From assembly GCF_900110925.1 (NCBI RefSeq), contig NZ_FOFP01000016.1, forward strand, positions 62,001 through 126,000: a stretch of 64,000 nt of DNA. The letters run 5' to 3'. Made by a program: the position numbers and the translations under genes. Positions within the stretch are counted from its first letter, which is position 1, and each line of letters opens with the position of its first letter. Positions 30,062-38,327 of the stretch are shown piece after piece. The notes under the pieces are model-generated. The model did no database searches. It was not told where the DNA came from and worked only from the letters and a program-made list of their open reading frames with translations. Source of the stretch: Pseudomonas cuatrocienegasensis. GTDB taxonomy: Bacteria; Pseudomonadota; Gammaproteobacteria; Pseudomonadales; Pseudomonadaceae.

Positions 30062-30093
30062 AGGCGAAACCTTCCGGGTTTCGCCTGTTTCGT
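30062..30093 (+). terminator. Rho-independent terminator of dapA-bamC
   Basis: AGGCGAAACC-TTCC-GGGTTTCGCCT followed by GTTTCGTTTC, 31 bp after the bamC stop and just before purC. Confidence 0.75.
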
Positions 30094-30111
30094 TTCCTAA
30101 GGGCCAATTCC

Positions 30112-30981
30112 ATGACCACACCTTCGACCCTCAGCCTGAAAAAGATCTACTCGGGCAAAGTCCGTGACCTCTATGAAATCGACGACGCCCGCATGCTGAT
30201 GGTCGCCACCGATCGCCTGTCCGCATTCGACGTCATCCTCGCCGAACCCATTCCGGACAAAGGCAAGATTCTCACCTCGATTTCCAACTTCTGGTTCGAC
30301 AAGCTCGCCCACCTGGTCCCCAACCACTTCACCGGGGACAAGGTCGAGGACGTGGTCCCAGCGGCTGAGCTACCCCTGGTCGAAGGTCGTGCTGTAGTCG
30401 CCAAGCGCCTCAAACCGATCGCCGTCGAAGCCATTGTGCGTGGCTATATCGTCGGCTCCGGCTGGAAGGAGTACCAGAAGAGCGGCACCGTCTGCGGCAT
30501 CCCCCTGCCGGCTGGCCTGAAAGAAGCCGCCAAGCTGCCCGAGCCGATCTTCACCCCGTCGACCAAGGCCGCTGTCGGCGACCATGACGAGAACATCAGC
30601 TTCGCCCAGTGCGAAGCCATTATCGGCGCCGAAATCGCCGCTCAGGTGCGCGATACCGCTATCGCCCTGTACAGCGCTGCCGTCGAATACGCCGCTACGC
30701 GCGGCATCATCATTGCCGACACCAAGTTTGAATTCGGTCTGGATGAGCACGGCACCCTGACCCTGATGGACGAGGTGCTCACCCCAGACTCCAGCCGCTT
30801 CTGGCCTGCCGAAAGCTACGCCGAAGGCAGCAACCCGCCGAGCTTCGATAAGCAGTTTGTGCGTGACTGGCTCGAGTCCACCGGCTGGAACAAGCAAGCC
30901 CCAGCACCGGCCGTCCCGGCCGAGGTGGCGCAAAAGACCGCCGACAAGTACCGCGAGGCGTTGACCAAACTCACCTCCTAA
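30112..30981 (+). CDS. purC: SAICAR synthetase (long, Ade1-like form)
   Basis: A 289-aa phosphoribosylaminoimidazole-succinocarboxamide synthase of purine synthesis. Family motifs: IYSGKVRDLYEID (nucleotide-binding Lys/Arg), DRLSAFDVILAEPIPDKG, VRGYIVGSGWKEYQKSGTVCG, IIADTKFEFG and DEVLTPDSSRFWP. The ~290-residue length, the GSGWKEY insertion and the C-terminal extension place it with the yeast Ade1/beta-proteobacterial type rather than the ~236-aa PurC I remember at this locus in P. aeruginosa and P. putida. Function should be the same. Confidence 0.95.
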   Translation: MTTPSTLSLKKIYSGKVRDLYEIDDARMLMVATDRLSAFDVILAEPIPDKGKILTSISNFWFDKLAHLVPNHFTGDKVEDVVPAAELPLVEGRAVVAKRLKPIAVEAIVRGYIVGSGWKEYQKSGTVCGIPLPAGLKEAAKLPEPIFTPSTKAAVGDHDENISFAQCEAIIGAEIAAQVRDTAIALYSAAVEYAATRGIIIADTKFEFGLDEHGTLTLMDEVLTPDSSRFWPAESYAEGSNPPSFDKQFVRDWLESTGWNKQAPAPAVPAEVAQKTADKYREALTKLTS

Positions 30982-31084
30982 GCACCACAGGGGCCTGTTT
31001 TTATCGCAAGCATCTGAAAGCATGCGAAAAATCCAAAAACAGGCTTCGCTAAACGCGCATCTACTGTTATGATGCGCGCCGCTT

Positions 31085-31174
31085 GGGAAGATGCCGGAGT
31101 GGCCGAACGGGACGGATTCGAAATCCGTTGTATCAGCGATGGTACCTAGGGTTCAAATCCCTATCTTCCCGCCA
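31085..31174 (+). tRNA. tRNA-Ser (CGA)
   Basis: 90 nt with encoded CCA and a long variable arm. Acceptor GGGAAGA pairs with TCTTCCC; the anticodon loop TTCGAAA gives anticodon CGA, and the T-arm is TAGGG-TTCAAAT-CCCTA. Its 3' end is the integration site of the downstream prophage and probably of earlier elements. Confidence 0.96.
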
Positions 31175-31179
31175 TATTG
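31149..31179 (+). repeat. attL core in tRNA-Ser 3' end
   Basis: 31 bp from GGGTTCAAATCCC to CCGCCATATTG, identical to 42552-42582. The two copies bound the filamentous prophage. The core covers the T-arm and acceptor strand, so integration leaves the tRNA intact. Confidence 0.9.
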
Positions 31180-31185
31180 CAAGAA

Positions 31186-31221
31186 TAAGCCCCTGAAATT
31201 CATAGAGTTTCGGGGGCTTTT
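31186..31221 (+). terminator. Terminator of tRNA-Ser
   Basis: AAGCCCCTGAAA and TTTCGGGGGCTTTTT pair around a short loop. Near-copies follow the other att repeats at 42592, 43746 and 60878. Confidence 0.8.
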
Positions 31222-31239
31222 TCGTTTCAGAGCGGGTAA

Positions 31240-31258
31240 GTGTCGAAGAAGTGTCGAA
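31240..31258 (+). promoter_or_regulatory. Possible integrase arm-type sites (left end)
   Basis: Two direct copies of GTGTCGAA (31240-31247 and 31251-31258), 11 bp apart, about 60 bp inside attL. The same octamer pair occurs at 42441 and 42452 beside attR, and once at 43604, as expected for integrase arm-binding sites. Confidence 0.5.
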
Positions 31259-31385
31259 AGCTAGAGTTGGCGTAAGGGATGGCGCTTTGCTAGCTTCAAC
31301 TGGTGCATGGGCTTATGTAGGCATGATTAGCGCAAGCGATTGCACAAGCTGCAAGAAGACTTAACAGTTATTTAAGGATGAAGAC

Positions 31386-31520
31386 ATGACTGACCGAAGA
31401 CCTCTGAACCCCCACGTAACCGTTCCTAAGCCTGGCGGTGGAGAGCAGCCGCGATCCAGAAATAATGACGGGCAAGTTCGCGATAAACGTAGTGATGCAG
31501 GAAAGCCAAGGAAGAAGTAA
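31386..31520 (+). CDS. Small basic hypothetical protein
   Basis: A 44-codon frame (MTDRRPLNPHVTV...KPRKK) preceded by TAAGGATGAAGAC. The product is very basic, rich in Arg, Lys and Pro, and hydrophilic. It lies between attL and the convergent integrase. I know no family for it; it could be a small DNA-binding protein or a recombination accessory protein, but this is guesswork. Good ribosome-site spacing supports translation. Confidence 0.4.
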   Translation: MTDRRPLNPHVTVPKPGGGEQPRSRNNDGQVRDKRSDAGKPRKK

Positions 31521-31550
31521 CGAGCTTGTGGGAAGGGGCAGACGGCTTAG

Positions 31551-32564
31551 TTAGCGTTCTGCCTCAGATAAAAAAGCGTTCTTCCATGATTGTGGCCCAA
31601 GCCTCACCGCGTCCTGCAGGTGATCCGGCGCCAGGTGTGTATATCTCATGGTCATTGCCAGGCTGGTATGCCCCAGGATCTTTTGCAGCGTGAGGATGTT
31701 CCCGCCGTTCATCACGAACCGACTGGCGAAGGTATGTCGCAGCACATGCGATGACTGGCCAGCGGGAACAGGTAAGCGCGAATGAGCCAGGGCCTTGTCA
31801 AAGCTGTTCAAGCAGTTGCTAAACAGGCCGTGCTCTTTGAAGTGTCGGTGAATCTGCGTTTCGAGATCCTGGGCAATAGGGATTGATCGCACACGCTTGC
31901 CCTTGGTGTTGACGAAGGTAACCAGCTGGTTGCGTACTCTTTCGGGTGTCAGCGCCTGAGCCTCACCCCAGCGAGAACCTGTAGCCAGGCAGATTGCCGC
32001 GACCATGGCGACATGAGGCGTCTTGCAGTAGCCATGAATGGTGGTGAACAGCTTTTCGATTTGCTGGTCGGTCAGGTAGGACAGTTCCTTTTCCTGTAAG
32101 CGGAGAGGGCGGACACGAGTAAGCGGGTTTTCATAGTCGATCTCGCCGAGCTGATGCAGCACGTTGAACACCGAGCGCAGATAGCCAAGGCGGTTATTCA
32201 GCGTTTTAGGGTTGGCACCACTCTTGAGCGCCAGGGCGCGATATTCGGCATATTCGTTGCCGGTCATCTTGATGGCTACAGGGTCTCGAAGGTCTTTGGC
32301 CATGGCATCGAGCAGCCTACGGCGTGCAGGTCCGTCGCTTAGCGTATGCGCATGAAGAATCGCCCAGCGATCAACCAGTTCTGACAGCTTGCGCCGGTCT
32401 TTCGGCTTGGGCGACCAGTCAGGTGTTTCAATGACTTTGGCCTTGCAGGTCGCTTCAAACCGGCTGGCTTCGGCCTTTGTCTTGAACGTCTTGCGGAAGC
32501 GCTTACCTTTGATGGGTTCGACGTCGACCTTCCATCGGCCATCCGCTAGCTGTTCAATCGCCAT
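31551..32564 (-). CDS. int: Phage tyrosine integrase
   Basis: A 337-aa tyrosine recombinase. An N-terminal arm-binding region (ADGRWKVDVEPIKGKRFRKT) and a SAM-like core-binding domain precede the catalytic domain, with Arg198 (ATGSRWGEA), His273-x-x-Arg276 (SHVLRHTFA), His299 (GHTSLAM) and nucleophile Tyr308. ATG 32564 has AAGGCGG before it; a GTG two codons earlier is possible. It lies at the attL end of the prophage, transcribed toward the tRNA-Ser, and should catalyse integration into it. Confidence 0.93.
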   Translation of the reverse strand: MAIEQLADGRWKVDVEPIKGKRFRKTFKTKAEASRFEATCKAKVIETPDWSPKPKDRRKLSELVDRWAILHAHTLSDGPARRRLLDAMAKDLRDPVAIKMTGNEYAEYRALALKSGANPKTLNNRLGYLRSVFNVLHQLGEIDYENPLTRVRPLRLQEKELSYLTDQQIEKLFTTIHGYCKTPHVAMVAAICLATGSRWGEAQALTPERVRNQLVTFVNTKGKRVRSIPIAQDLETQIHRHFKEHGLFSNCLNSFDKALAHSRLPVPAGQSSHVLRHTFASRFVMNGGNILTLQKILGHTSLAMTMRYTHLAPDHLQDAVRLGPQSWKNAFLSEAER

Positions 32565-32633
32565 GATCACCGCCTTGGCCGGGAGCTAGAACGTCAGCGT
32601 GTTTGTGTTGTTTGTGTATTTGGCAAACAAACA

Positions 32634-33911
32634 TCAGACGGCCCTACCCCATCGAACGTGTCTTTCTTCGAGTAAGTCGCGGATATGACGGTAAATGGCT
32701 AACTGGTCCATGTCCTTGGCGGCATAGTGGTCGCGGATGACTGGCCAGCAGTCCCATTGCTGGAGAGTCTTGAAAGCCTTTTTTGCGCCCACCCGCTCCC
32801 TTGCCAGCAGGCTGACGAAGTTTCCCAGGAATAGCTCCACGTTCTTGCCGGAGAAGCCGCGCGACGTCTTGTAATAGCGCTTGTACTCGGTCTGATCGAG
32901 CAGGGATTCCACCGGCAGATCGACGCGCACGTCATCGCGAATCAGGGTCCAGATAGGCTCGAAGTAGCCAGGGCGTGACAGCAGCTTGAATTGCCCCAGG
33001 CCATAGCACCAAAGGCCGTCCAGATGCGCTGAGAAGGCCTCAAAGGTGCGGGTTTCAATGGGGGCCGAAGACTGGAGGTCCAGGGAGCCACTGGCGAACT
33101 GTTGGATGATCGAGTGGTGGTAGCGCAGTTCGACGCGCCACACGTCCTGGGCCGGGTTGTAGTTGTCCGGGTCGCCTTCGTCGAAGCTGTCACGGCGGCG
33201 CCACACGCTTTCCCAGTAGTCGAGCTTATCGGTCGCGCGGGCCTGTTCGGTCTTGTTGTAGATACAGAGCTGGACGCCGTTTGCCGAACCGAACATCGAG
33301 GTTTCGCCACGGCCATAGGTGCTCGACTTGGTGGACCAGTTAATCTCGTTAATGCCGCTGATGTCGCGGTGCATGCGTGCCTTGCAGTGCATCCGGGCAA
33401 CCAGATCAGCTGGGGGCGTCCAGCCTTGCAGGTCTAGCGCAAGGTGTACCGCGCACTGGTTGACGTCCACATTGGTCATGAGTGCCTGGGCGTAGAAATC
33501 CATGCGCGCTTGCAGACGCTCAGGCGACAGGGCGTCGATTGCGTGGGGCGAGACCTCAATTTTCAGGTGTGGGCCGATGCTTTCGAGCTTGGCGTTGAAG
33601 TTCTTCACCAACAGGATGAAACCCAGGTCAGCGTTTTGCAGCTTGTACTGGTAGCCCGAGTCACGGCCTACACGGCCGGAGTGCCAGCGCTGGCCGGCAA
33701 ACTCAACCAGGGTGCCCGGTTTCTCAAACAGCGCCATGATTTCCGGGCGGATCAGCCCCCGGTAAAGCTGGCGGACCGTATCGACGCCACAGCGCAGCAG
33801 GCGAACGCCTGACAGGTCGGTGATCACTGCGGTTTTCTGGTCGAAGAAAAGGCGACCGGTTTTAGACTCGGCAAACAGACGGTCTACCCGGATTTGATCT
33901 TTTGCAGTCAT
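32634..33911 (-). CDS. Filamentous phage replication initiation protein
   Basis: A 425-aa protein of the Pf1/RstA-type replication initiator group (PA0727-like), which nicks or marks the origin for rolling-circle replication. Visible segments include AVHLALDLQGW, STYGRGETSMFGSANGVQLCIYNK and WRVELRYHHSII, which fit the RstA/Rep_trans HUH-like core. It lies between integrase and zot as in Pf phages. The region upstream (33912-34051) holds a CGAATCGACAC motif like those beside the att sites. Confidence 0.85.
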   Translation of the reverse strand: MTAKDQIRVDRLFAESKTGRLFFDQKTAVITDLSGVRLLRCGVDTVRQLYRGLIRPEIMALFEKPGTLVEFAGQRWHSGRVGRDSGYQYKLQNADLGFILLVKNFNAKLESIGPHLKIEVSPHAIDALSPERLQARMDFYAQALMTNVDVNQCAVHLALDLQGWTPPADLVARMHCKARMHRDISGINEINWSTKSSTYGRGETSMFGSANGVQLCIYNKTEQARATDKLDYWESVWRRRDSFDEGDPDNYNPAQDVWRVELRYHHSIIQQFASGSLDLQSSAPIETRTFEAFSAHLDGLWCYGLGQFKLLSRPGYFEPIWTLIRDDVRVDLPVESLLDQTEYKRYYKTSRGFSGKNVELFLGNFVSLLARERVGAKKAFKTLQQWDCWPVIRDHYAAKDMDQLAIYRHIRDLLEERHVRWGRAV

Positions 33912-34051
33912 TTCTAACGCTCCAAATTGTGACGAATCGACACTGTTTAACTCTGTTTATCTGACGTGTTACAGGGACGTCAGCGCATGCGCGGCGGCGC
34001 ATCCGCGCGCTCGTGCCTCACGCGCACTCTCACCGCCGCGCATGGCGTGCA

Positions 34052-35242
34052 TCACTTGATCGTCCTGGGCATGCGGCTGTTGTCGCCCACCACAACAACG
34101 CGTGAGGTGGCATCACTGGGTACAGCGGGTTGGACTGGGGCTGATGCGTAGGATGGGGGCAACGCACTGGGCGGGGCTTGTTGTTCCTGGCCTATGGCCG
34201 GAGGGGGCAGCCGATCAGGCTTGGCGGGGTCGAAGGCGCCTTCATCGACATAGGCCATGCAGGCCGAGAACGACACAACCGCGCGAGTGCCCTGCTGGGT
34301 GTTGCAGCGGCACCCGTAGACCTTGCCGTCGCGGTAGCCCACGGTTAACCGCTGATGGTTTTTGGAGACCATGTCCGGGTCAGACGTCGACATGCACGAC
34401 AGCTTGGGATAGGTAACAGGCCGGGTTATGTCGTCATAGATGGGCGCGGAGCTGGGCACATCGGGCAGGCGTGGCACACGCAAGGCGATGTAGTCTTCAG
34501 GCGTTAAAGGCTGAGCCTCGCCCTGGACGCTGGGGACCGTTGCCACGGACTGAACGCCTTGGCTCGCCACTGGCTCGACTGACTTTGGTTGGTGCGGGGC
34601 GAAACGGCTCTTGTATATGCCGTAGCTGAAATAGCCGATCAGCGCGACCAGGATGATGAAAACAAACAACGCCCGAGGCGGTTTGAATTTCATGTGATGT
34701 TCCGAGCCTTCGGCCACGGACTGATAGACACCGAAGTACTTCTTATCAATCAAGATGCGCGTAGCTTGGCCATCGGTGAAGACGTTCTTCTTTTCGACGT
34801 CCATGTTCACGCGCTCAAACTCCCACCGCTTGATCACCTTGCCTTTGTGACCACGCACGTAGTGGATATGGGAGTTACACAGCTTGCGGAAGTGGTGATC
34901 GATCAGGCCGGGGTTCTGCGTGATGCAGTGCAGCTCATGGCCGCTGTGGCGCATGGTTTCCAGGGCGCTGGCGTAAGCCGGTACAGCTGAGGCTTGATTG
35001 CGGATGCGGAAGAACGTCTGCGCCTCATCGATCACGATAATGGCGTTGTTCGGCAGCTTGAACCATTCCTGGGGTTTGTCGAATTCAGTCCATACCGCTT
35101 GCAGGGCTTCGTGCTGGGGATTGAAGCCACGGATGTTGTGATAGAAGACTTCGCGCCCTTCCTTCGCGGCTTTGGCGTCCACTTCCTTGATGGTGTTGAG
35201 GGTCTTGCCGTTTCCCTGCAAGCCCGTGCGCAGGACAAACAT
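34052..35242 (-). CDS. zot: Zot-domain phage assembly ATPase (pI)
   Basis: A 396-aa inner-membrane protein. An N-terminal P-loop ATPase domain (GLQGNGKT at residues 7-14; Walker B-like IIVIDEAQTFF) is followed by one membrane helix (ALFVFIILVALIGYFSYGIY, around residue 190-210) and a Pro/Ser-rich periplasmic region. It powers extrusion of the phage filament, like Ff pI. Despite the name, a toxin role is not implied. Its start overlaps the stop of the pVI gene by 1 nt. Confidence 0.92.
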   Translation of the reverse strand: MFVLRTGLQGNGKTLNTIKEVDAKAAKEGREVFYHNIRGFNPQHEALQAVWTEFDKPQEWFKLPNNAIIVIDEAQTFFRIRNQASAVPAYASALETMRHSGHELHCITQNPGLIDHHFRKLCNSHIHYVRGHKGKVIKRWEFERVNMDVEKKNVFTDGQATRILIDKKYFGVYQSVAEGSEHHMKFKPPRALFVFIILVALIGYFSYGIYKSRFAPHQPKSVEPVASQGVQSVATVPSVQGEAQPLTPEDYIALRVPRLPDVPSSAPIYDDITRPVTYPKLSCMSTSDPDMVSKNHQRLTVGYRDGKVYGCRCNTQQGTRAVVSFSACMAYVDEGAFDPAKPDRLPPPAIGQEQQAPPSALPPSYASAPVQPAVPSDATSRVVVVGDNSRMPRTIK

Positions 35243-35559
35243 CAGCCACCCGCCTTGTTGAGCAGGGCAAGACCGGTGATGGTCCCGGTGACTTTATCCA
35301 TACCCGCAAGCAGCAGGCGCGCGATGACAGCGGCAATGACGATGTTGATGGCGACATCAATCTTAGCCATGCCCAGCACCGCGGCAACTGATGGCGGGAT
35401 AGCACTGAAAAGACCTTTGATGTAGCCATCCACGGAGTCGATCAGCTGGCCAATGCCGACATAGGACATGTAGGCAAAGCCCAGCGATGCGAGCGCCCGA
35501 AAGACCAGCCCCGAAACGATGGAGGCCAGGAACATTGCGATAACAGGAAGTAACGGCAT
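35242..35559 (-). CDS. Minor coat protein pVI-like (DUF2523)
   Basis: A 105-aa hydrophobic protein with three likely membrane helices (LLPVIAMFLASIVSGLVFRA, and INIVIAAVIARLLLAG near the C-terminus). It corresponds to the DUF2523/pVI protein found between pIII and Zot in Pf-type phages. ATG 35559 lies just after the pIII stop; the longer upstream frame overlaps pIII. Confidence 0.82.
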   Translation of the reverse strand: MPLLPVIAMFLASIVSGLVFRALASLGFAYMSYVGIGQLIDSVDGYIKGLFSAIPPSVAAVLGMAKIDVAINIVIAAVIARLLLAGMDKVTGTITGLALLNKAGG

Positions 35560-35560
35560 A

Positions 35561-36916
35561 TCAAGACCCCTTGAGTGCGCGGCTGATGGATACGGCGAAG
35601 AAGATCGAAGCGAGCATAACCACCAGCGGCCCAATGGCTGTGGCGAAGCGACAAACAGGTTCCCAGCTAATCGAGTAGCTGCGCCCCATGACGGTGAAGG
35701 TTTCAGGTGATGGGCAATTGCTGGGCAGCCAGCGCCCCTTATTCACGGCTTCGGTGAACAGGGAGCCAACGGCGGTGGACTTTTCTTCAAGCTCATACTC
35801 AGGACCGCTCAGGGCGCTTTCGATTTCTGCCTTTACGGGGGCGTCATACTTCCACTGGCACAGCTGCTCTTTGTTCTTGCGCAAAATGGCGCACTGGACG
35901 GCATCGCCTTCGCATACCAAAGGGGCTTCGCACGACTCACCGCCGACACTGGACTGGCCGCATTTGTTGGGGTCGGTTGCGGGGTCGCAATCACCTTCAC
36001 CTTCACCTTCTCCTTCGCCGGCCCCGTCACCATTGCCGGTGCCATCACCGTTGCCGTCACCATCGCCGTCACCGGATCCGTCGCCGCCACCGTCTGAGCC
36101 GCCATCACCACCGCCGTCGCCAGAACCACCACCGCCCCCACCGCCGCCGTTATCACCATCGCTATCACCGTCACCAGTGCCATCGCCTTCACCGTCGGTA
36201 GGGCTTTTGACGCACGTTGTGCCGGACCAGCTATAGCCCGTTGGGCAGCCGGGGTCATTGGGATCAGACGGGGGCACATCAGGGGTGTCGGGAGAGTTGA
36301 GCGCGTCGCCGGTTTGGCCAAGCGCGGCATCGGTTGCCGAACAGTTCTCACCCGTGCCAGTGCCCAGGTAATTACAAAAGCCGGAGGTGGTAGAGCCGGG
36401 AGTGAGGAAGCAGCTAGAAGCGCGATCACTTACCGAAAAAGAGCACTGGTTGTAGCAGACGCTAGAGGGCGGCTCAGAAATGACATAACGCCGGCCGCCC
36501 GAGGTAATGACTGAGCCATCAGAGCCTTTGAATATGCCAGGGTCGCCTACAGCGCATTCGGGTGGAGGAGGCTCACATCCTGCAGTTTGATCATTTAAAA
36601 CCGTGTCAGGCGGGCAAGAAGTGCCGGAACGAGAAATAGCCGCTGTAGTATCCTGACGATAATTAGTGCGGACCTGATAAGAGTAATGACAAACAGCGCT
36701 AGTGGGCGAGTTTATTTCAGTACGGATATATTGAGCAAGATTTTCAGGTTTTTGCTGAGAAACATACGATTGACATGCAGCGGTAGGACTAGGGTAAACC
36801 CCCCATACAGCATTAGAAAATTTCCAATAATAATCCTCAGCAAAAACAAATTGCCCCCAGCCCATCAGGGCGAAAGCCAAAACCAACCGAATAAAAATGC
36901 GCGGGCTGTTCATCAT
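35561..36916 (-). CDS. Attachment (adsorption) protein pIII-like
   Basis: A 451-aa exported protein with signal peptide (IRLVLAFALMGWGQFVFAE), Cys-rich N-terminal domains, a long Gly/Asp/Glu-rich linker (about residues 260-330, blocks such as GDGDGNGDGTGNGDG), and a C-terminal membrane anchor (FATAIGPLVVMLASIFFAVS). The layout matches filamentous phage pIII, with receptor-binding domains tethered by a glycine linker. The start ATGATG overlaps the stop of the 23-aa gene (TAATG). The long frame upstream runs through the terminator and coat gene and is not real. Confidence 0.88.
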   Translation of the reverse strand: MMNSPRIFIRLVLAFALMGWGQFVFAEDYYWKFSNAVWGVYPSPTAACQSYVSQQKPENLAQYIRTEINSPTSAVCHYSYQVRTNYRQDTTAAISRSGTSCPPDTVLNDQTAGCEPPPPECAVGDPGIFKGSDGSVITSGGRRYVISEPPSSVCYNQCSFSVSDRASSCFLTPGSTTSGFCNYLGTGTGENCSATDAALGQTGDALNSPDTPDVPPSDPNDPGCPTGYSWSGTTCVKSPTDGEGDGTGDGDSDGDNGGGGGGGGSGDGGGDGGSDGGGDGSGDGDGDGNGDGTGNGDGAGEGEGEGEGDCDPATDPNKCGQSSVGGESCEAPLVCEGDAVQCAILRKNKEQLCQWKYDAPVKAEIESALSGPEYELEEKSTAVGSLFTEAVNKGRWLPSNCPSPETFTVMGRSYSISWEPVCRFATAIGPLVVMLASIFFAVSISRALKGS

Positions 36917-36987
36917 TAAATCCGCCCAAAAAACAGCGCCCAAAACGCCGCCAAGATGATTACGGTTGTCAGCATGTTGGCGTCCAT
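36916..36987 (-). CDS. 23-aa membrane miniprotein, candidate pVII/pIX-type coat protein
   Basis: ATG 36987 to TAA 36916 encodes 23 residues, MDANMLTTVIILAAFWALFF followed by GRI, a single hydrophobic helix with a charged end. It is the only frame between the post-pVIII terminator and pIII, its stop overlaps the pIII ATG (TAATG), and AAGGGCC precedes it. Ff phages encode such ~32-residue tip proteins near the major coat gene. Identification is by size, position and hydrophobicity only. Confidence 0.6.
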   Translation of the reverse strand: MDANMLTTVIILAAFWALFFGRI

Positions 36988-37005
36988 GGATAAGGCCCTT
37001 ATGTG

Positions 37006-37036
37006 AAAAAGCCCGATAACCAGTTATCGGGCTTTT
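37006..37036. terminator. Terminator after the major coat gene
   Basis: AAAAAGCCCGATAA-CCAG-TTATCGGGCTTTTA is an almost perfect hairpin with T-runs in both directions, 14 bp downstream of pVIII. Ff phages have a strong terminator at the same place, which limits transcription into pIII and boosts coat protein. Confidence 0.88.
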
Positions 37037-37049
37037 ATTGGGGGGCGCC

Positions 37050-37256
37050 TTACAGCGCGCGGCGGATGTACTTGAAAGCAGCAATGGCGATGATGATGCC
37101 CAGGACGATGGCGGCAATGGCAGGGCCGTCTTCCTTGGCAGCATCAAGCGCGGCTTGCGCTTCGGTGGGGATAGCAGCTTGAGCCTGTTGAGCGACCATC
37201 AGGCCAGTTGCAGCGACGGCACCGAGCGAGCGGCGCAGGGTTTTGATGTGTTGCAT
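37050..37256 (-). CDS. Major coat protein (pVIII)
   Basis: A 68-aa precursor with signal peptide ending AQQAQA (residues 22-27) and a mature 41-residue helix, AIPTEAQAALDAAKEDGPAI followed by a hydrophobic core and the basic end KYIRRAL. This acid N-terminus, hydrophobic middle and basic C-terminus is the pattern of inovirus coat proteins. It should be the most highly expressed phage gene. Confidence 0.92.
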   Translation of the reverse strand: MQHIKTLRRSLGAVAATGLMVAQQAQAAIPTEAQAALDAAKEDGPAIAAIVLGIIIAIAAFKYIRRAL

Positions 37257-37267
37257 GGGTGTGTCTC

Positions 37268-37471
37268 CTACAGTTTGAGTGCCTTTTTCAGCACAAGAGC
37301 GCCAAAGACAATCGCGAACAGGATCAGGGCGTTGTCCCTGAGCTGGGCGTGATCCTCAGCAGTTAGCCCGGATGGGCTTATCTCACTGAGCGCCATGGTC
37401 GAGAGCGTGCCGACACAAACCGGGGTTTGGCCTGCGCTTTCCCATACGCCATCGCACACAATGAAATTCAT
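37268..37471 (-). CDS. Small phage membrane protein
   Basis: A 67-aa protein with a hydrophobic C-terminal helix (NALILFAIVFGALVLKKALK) and two Cys in the N-terminal part. It is encoded directly before the major coat gene (11 bp), in the position of a minor coat protein such as pIX or pVII. GGGGGCG precedes its ATG. I do not recognise a named family. Confidence 0.65.
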   Translation of the reverse strand: MNFIVCDGVWESAGQTPVCVGTLSTMALSEISPSGLTAEDHAQLRDNALILFAIVFGALVLKKALKL

Positions 37472-37482
37472 AACGCCCCCTG

Positions 37483-37662
37483 TTACTCGGCCAAGCTGGG
37501 ATCGCGGGCGACCTCAGCCATGTCGAGGCAGTCAGGGCACAGCGTTGTGTGGGGCGCCTGGCGCAGATCGTTAAGCAGGTCGGGCTGTGGGGCGGGTTGC
37601 TGGTAGAGCTGGCCCATGGGTTGCCCGCAGCAGTCACACGACACACGATCAACGATCAGCAT
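37483..37662 (-). CDS. Small CxxC protein
   Basis: A 59-aa frame (MLIVDRVSCDCCGQPMGQLY ...) with two Cys pairs, CDCC and CPDC, 41 residues apart, forming a possible zinc ribbon. It lies between the ssDNA-binding gene and the small membrane protein, with GGAGGGCGCCGCC before the ATG. Position and good ribosome site support it. Small Cys-pair proteins are common in Pf-like phages, but the function is unknown. Confidence 0.65.
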   Translation of the reverse strand: MLIVDRVSCDCCGQPMGQLYQQPAPQPDLLNDLRQAPHTTLCPDCLDMAEVARDPSLAE

Positions 37663-37677
37663 GGCGGCGCCCTCCGA

Positions 37678-38040
37678 TCAGGACTTAGCCGCGTCCGGCG
37701 CAGGGGTGGCCTGGCGCTGGGCGGGGTTAGGGGCTTGGGTTTGCGGGCGGGCTGGCTTGGTGTCTACCGCCTCAATGTGCAGGGCGAGATTTTTGCCCTT
37801 GTTCTGGCCACCGCGAGCAACGTCAAAGGTGATGCGCACCAGTTGCAGGGGCTCGAACTTGGAGCCGGCGTTGAATACCTCGTCGGCGGCGTCTTCTGCG
37901 ATGGCCATGCCGATGATGGACAGGCCGTGTTCGGTCTTGCCGTCCGGTTCATCGCCGTAAAAGACCTTGGCGTATTTGGTGTCTTCCACCTGGGTCATTT
38001 GAGTGCCGAGAAATGCAACTTCCATAGTTGAACGTGCCAT
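37678..38040 (-). CDS. Probable phage ssDNA-binding protein (gpV-like)
   Basis: A 120-aa protein with a compact N-terminal domain (MEVAFLGTQMTQVEDTKYAK ... LVRITFDVARGGQNKGKNLA) and a Pro/Ala/Gln-rich tail (residues ~95-120). It lies where inoviruses encode the single-stranded DNA-binding protein and resembles the DUF1293/Pf3-type group rather than Pf1 gpV. It would coat the viral strand before assembly. Assignment is partly by position. Confidence 0.6.
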   Translation of the reverse strand: MARSTMEVAFLGTQMTQVEDTKYAKVFYGDEPDGKTEHGLSIIGMAIAEDAADEVFNAGSKFEPLQLVRITFDVARGGQNKGKNLALHIEAVDTKPARPQTQAPNPAQRQATPAPDAAKS

Positions 38041-38327
38041 TTGTATTGCCTCGCTTAGTTGCGCGTTAGTGCGCGGTTTGCTTTCAGCAGGCCGAGCGAT
38101 TCCAAGCAGAGGAACTATTAAAGTTCTTCGTCTGCCTCGTATTTACTAGGTCTGCAAGGATTGCCTTGTGTTATTTATACGCGATAAGTACAGCGATAAA
38201 ACATAAATAGTTAAATGTCATGGAGCGCTAAACCAATGAGACGAATAGCAACGCAATGCCACTTTTAAACTTTCTCCTAATAAGTTTTGCTAATTGAAGA
38301 ACTGTCACACCAAGGGCCTCGCCCTTG

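Noticed and set aside
30991..31047. Inverted repeat GCCTGTTTTT ... AAAAACAGGC after purC
   Set aside because: May be a terminator, but the arms are interrupted and no T-run follows on the plus strand. Not listed as a feature.
36002..36200. His/Arg-rich ORFs antisense to the pIII linker
   Set aside because: By-product of the Gly/Asp-rich repetitive coding sequence on the minus strand.
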